A DNA stretch of 7,505 bases from Deltaproteobacteria bacterium. Its GTDB lineage: Bacteria > Desulfobacterota > Desulfobaccia > Desulfobaccales > Desulfobaccaceae. Positions 5,749-7,505 of the stretch are shown in pieces. Position numbers and translations under genes: made by a program. Within the stretch, counting starts at the first letter, position 1. Each line of letters opens with the position of its first letter. Under the pieces are notes generated by a model. It was not told the DNA's origin. It did not search any database and was given only the letters and a program-made list of their open reading frames with translations. The stretch spans positions 1 to 7,505 of the forward strand of contig VGSX01000175.1 of NCBI GenBank assembly GCA_016874895.1, given 5' to 3'.

Positions 5749-6996
5749 ATGACTGAAGCCTTTAACAGTTCAGAGCAATTTGTCTACGAGGTATGTGAGA
5801 AGTCCTTTCTTTCGCTGTGGAGTTACGTCAACCCACAGGGGCGCCACCCAGGAAAGGAACTATGCGATATTCTTGTAGTATGTGATCCACATGTTATTGT
5901 CATGAGTGTCAAGGACATCAAGCTTAAGGATTCCGGAAATGTAAAGGTTGAGTGGGACCGTTGGCAGCGCAAAGCAATTAATGCGTCGAAGAAACAGATT
6001 GTAGGAGCAATTCGCTGGCTGGACGGGGCACGTGTCGTTGTGGCCAAGGACGGAACACAGGGGTTACCGTTACCGCCCACGGAACGGAGGGTCTACCACC
6101 GGATAGCGGTTGCCTTTGGCGGACGCCGAGAGATCCCCATCTCCAGTTCCTGTATTAAGGATGAGGCGTTTGTACATGTGCTTGATGAGCGAGCCTTCTA
6201 TCTGCTGCTCCGATATCTCGATACTATCAGCGACTTCGTCCAATACTTGGCCGACAAGGAGGAGTTCTTTAACCGCGCTGCGATCATCATGGAGGGCGGA
6301 GAAGAGGACCTGCTAGCTCTTTACATGCACAGCGGACGCCAGTTCCCTCAGGGATTAGATATGGTCATTCTTAAAGATGACCTCTGGCAAGGCTTCAATG
6401 ATAGGTCCGAGTTCCTTGCTAAACTGGACAGGGATCGTGACAGCTATGTTTGGGACCACCTGATTGAGTCTTTCTGTGTCGGCGGGTTCAACGGAGAGAC
6501 CTGGCGAGGTCCTGGAATGGCTGAATCAGAGCAGGCCTTGCGAGTTCTCGCGCGTGAGGACCGCTTTTGCAGGCGAGTTCTTGGAAGGGCGTTCAGGGAA
6601 TTCCTTGAACAGAGCCAGGCCCGTATGACCCGTTCCCGTTGTCTGCAGTCGTTGAGCGGGGTTGTTTATGTGTTCTTGACCTACGATTCGGACAGCAATC
6701 CAGAGGAACGAAAGTACGAGCTATTCGGTCGGTGCGTCGCGTCACTGTGTCGCTTTCCTAAGGCATCCACAATCATTGGCATCGACATCAATGTCCCTGG
6801 GGAGTTGCCGCATGGTGGGTATACGAGCGATCTCGTGATGTTGCATTCAGACGATGGCGAATGGCCTCAGGAGTATGTTGAGAAGGCTCGTTTATTCAGG
6901 GATGAACTAGGGTACTTTCGGGACCCGAACGAAACCAGATTCCATGAAGACGAGTACCCCAAGAGGAATGGAAATGAAGAAGACGAATCCCATTAA
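5749..6996 (+). CDS. Hypothetical protein with degenerate PD-(D/E)xK nuclease-like N-terminus, 415 aa
   Basis: I do not know a named family. The N-terminus has a restriction-fold layout: E14 in helix 1 (FVYEVCEKSF), then GKELCDILVVCDPHVIVMSVKDIK with E37, D40 and S53-V-K55, and Q83 in the following helix (NASKKQIVGAIRWL). The usual first acidic residue of the E-x-K motif is Ser here, so activity is uncertain. Residues 105-160 and 300-350 look like mixed alpha/beta segments (VVYVFLTYDSDSN; TIIGIDINVPGE), and the acidic tail ends EEDESH. AAAGGGA (5739-5745) lies close to the ATG. It is monocistronic, transcribed away from the HEPN operon, and intermediate in base composition. Its position between an integrase and a tRNA gene suggests a cargo or defence role, which is inference. 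It could equally be a DNA-binding protein with a dead nuclease domain. Confidence 0.8.
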   Translation: MTEAFNSSEQFVYEVCEKSFLSLWSYVNPQGRHPGKELCDILVVCDPHVIVMSVKDIKLKDSGNVKVEWDRWQRKAINASKKQIVGAIRWLDGARVVVAKDGTQGLPLPPTERRVYHRIAVAFGGRREIPISSSCIKDEAFVHVLDERAFYLLLRYLDTISDFVQYLADKEEFFNRAAIIMEGGEEDLLALYMHSGRQFPQGLDMVILKDDLWQGFNDRSEFLAKLDRDRDSYVWDHLIESFCVGGFNGETWRGPGMAESEQALRVLAREDRFCRRVLGRAFREFLEQSQARMTRSRCLQSLSGVVYVFLTYDSDSNPEERKYELFGRCVASLCRFPKASTIIGIDINVPGELPHGGYTSDLVMLHSDDGEWPQEYVEKARLFRDELGYFRDPNETRFHEDEYPKRNGNEEDESH

Positions 6997-7226
6997 GGCC
7001 GAACACCTGACTGTCAACTTGTGCCGCTGCGCTCGCGAGTGCTCGGCCGGTGATCGCCACATTAACTTTCTCCATTCCTTCCCTCCTGCTCCACTGCCGC
7101 TTGCTCTACTTCCACAGAGTCTTCATACCCTTAACGTTTCTATCTTTGCCAGATATCCAAAAAATTCCTTACCAAGATTTCACCAGCCAAAAATTCGCCT
7201 TCATAATTTACAAAAAAGTAATATCT
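6997..7226. other. Non-coding stretch, pyrimidine-rich in part
   Basis: No convincing gene. GGCCGA (6997-7002) and TCGGCC (7043-7048) are inverted copies enclosing the palindrome CTCGCGAG near 7032-7039, so a branched fold is possible just after the stop at 6996; no T-run follows. The stretch around 7060-7120 is strongly pyrimidine-rich on the plus strand. Short open frames here have no start signals and unnatural composition. Confidence 0.45.
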
Positions 7227-7251
7227 AAAAATCAGTTAGCCAACGATTTTT
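7227..7251. terminator. Symmetric hairpin, probable bidirectional terminator
   Basis: AAAAATC, a bulged A and GTT pair with AAC and GATTTTT around a 4-base loop AGCC, about 10 bp in all. Read in either direction the stem ends in five T. It could end the minus-strand tRNA-Leu transcript and the plus-strand transcript of the 415-aa gene. The stem is AT-rich, so its strength is uncertain. Confidence 0.5.
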
Positions 7252-7303
7252 CCTAACCAGCATATTTCACTTATGATTTCCTTTGTACCCTACTAAAACG
7301 GTA

Positions 7304-7323
7304 TGGGAACATTTTGGGAACAT
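7304..7323. repeat. Tandem 9-bp repeat TGGGAACAT, 11-bp period
   Basis: Exact copies are at 7304-7312 and 7315-7323, one helical turn apart and 57 bases from the tRNA 3' end. They could be recombinase- or regulator-binding sites beside an attachment site. They could also be a coding remnant: the short frame from 7303 begins MGTFWEHG and ends at TAA, which reads like the tail of a lost gene. Confidence 0.4.
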
Positions 7324-7379
7324 GGGGCGGAAATTGCCATAAGGAAGGAAAATCGAAATCGGTAACCTACTGAAATAAT

Positions 7380-7467
7380 TGGTGCCTGGGGCCGGACTCG
7401 AACCGGCACAGGCGCGAGGCCCGAGGGATTTTAAGTCCCTTGCGTCTACCCGTTCCGCCACCCAGGC
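7380..7467 (-). tRNA. tRNA-Leu (anticodon UAA)
   Basis: A complete class II tRNA with encoded CCA (7380-7382). Acceptor arms GCCTGGG (7467-7461) and CCCAGGC pair fully, with discriminator A. The anticodon loop CTTAAAA places UAA at 7433-7431 in an AGGGA/TCCCT stem. A long variable arm typical of leucine tRNA follows, then the T arm GCCGG-TTCGAGT-CCGGC. It decodes UUA and probably UUG. Its 3' half points toward the integrase-bearing block, the usual orientation for an integration target, but no duplicated 3' end occurs elsewhere in the window. Confidence 0.97.
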
Positions 7468-7505
7468 ATTATAATCATTTCAAGGAATTACCTCATATTT
7501 GCTTT

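Noticed and set aside
6944..7256. Two small plus-strand frames after the 415-aa gene
   Set aside because: They have no start signals, are biased toward Leu/Pro/Ser from pyrimidine-rich DNA, and one overlaps the end of the real gene by about 50 bases.
7267..7461. Small minus-strand frame across the tRNA
   Set aside because: It is the translation of the tRNA-Leu gene itself, a common false protein call.
7468..7473. TATAAT on the minus strand immediately before the tRNA
   Set aside because: It abuts the mature 5' end, so transcription would start inside the tRNA; it cannot be its promoter.
1..7505. CRISPR array or insertion sequence
   Set aside because: No regularly spaced direct repeats, no transposase and no terminal inverted repeats were seen.

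Overview
The window looks like an accessory region of a bacterial chromosome. It ends in a tRNA-Leu(UAA) gene with encoded CCA (7380-7467, minus strand). The 3' end of the tRNA faces a string of mobile-element and defence-like genes: an excisionase-like/tyrosine integrase pair, a Fic protein, and several small proteins with nuclease or HEPN-like signatures. Clear AGGA-type ribosome sites, a sigma70-type promoter and a GC-rich core with AT-rich flanks fit a Gram-negative or thermophile-like anaerobe such as a Desulfobacterota member. That placement is only an impression from gene style; no gene here fixes the taxonomy.

Layout from left to right. (1) Positions 3-113 are the possible tail of an upstream gene. 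(2) Positions 128-2385 hold a tightly overlapping plus-strand operon: a 100-aa unknown protein, a DUF5677-like protein and a Fic adenylyltransferase carrying its own inhibitory motif. The first two genes are AT-rich and the Fic gene is GC-rich. (3) Positions 2386-2640 are a regulatory stretch with helically phased TGCA palindromes, hairpins and a strong promoter. (4) Positions 2641-3985 are the excisionase-like HTH gene and the tyrosine integrase, 4 bases apart. (5) Positions 3986-4117 are a convergent gap. (6) Positions 4118-5350, minus strand, are a two-gene operon: first a protein with an RxxxxH HEPN-like motif, then a small PD-(D/E)xK-like protein, driven by a good promoter at 5427-5455. 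(7) Positions 5351-5748 are a divergent, AT-rich intergenic region. (8) Positions 5749-6996 are a stand-alone 415-aa protein with a degenerate PD-(D/E)xK-like N-terminus. (9) Positions 6997-7379 are non-coding, with a symmetric hairpin terminator and a tandem 9-bp repeat next to the tRNA.

The integrase/excisionase pair probably mobilises, or once mobilised, this block. The tRNA-Leu is a natural attachment site, but I found no second copy of its 3' end in the window. The DUF5677-Fic operon and the HEPN/PD-(D/E)xK operon each have the architecture of a toxin-antitoxin or abortive-infection module. The HEPN/nuclease pair is the best candidate for an undescribed system.
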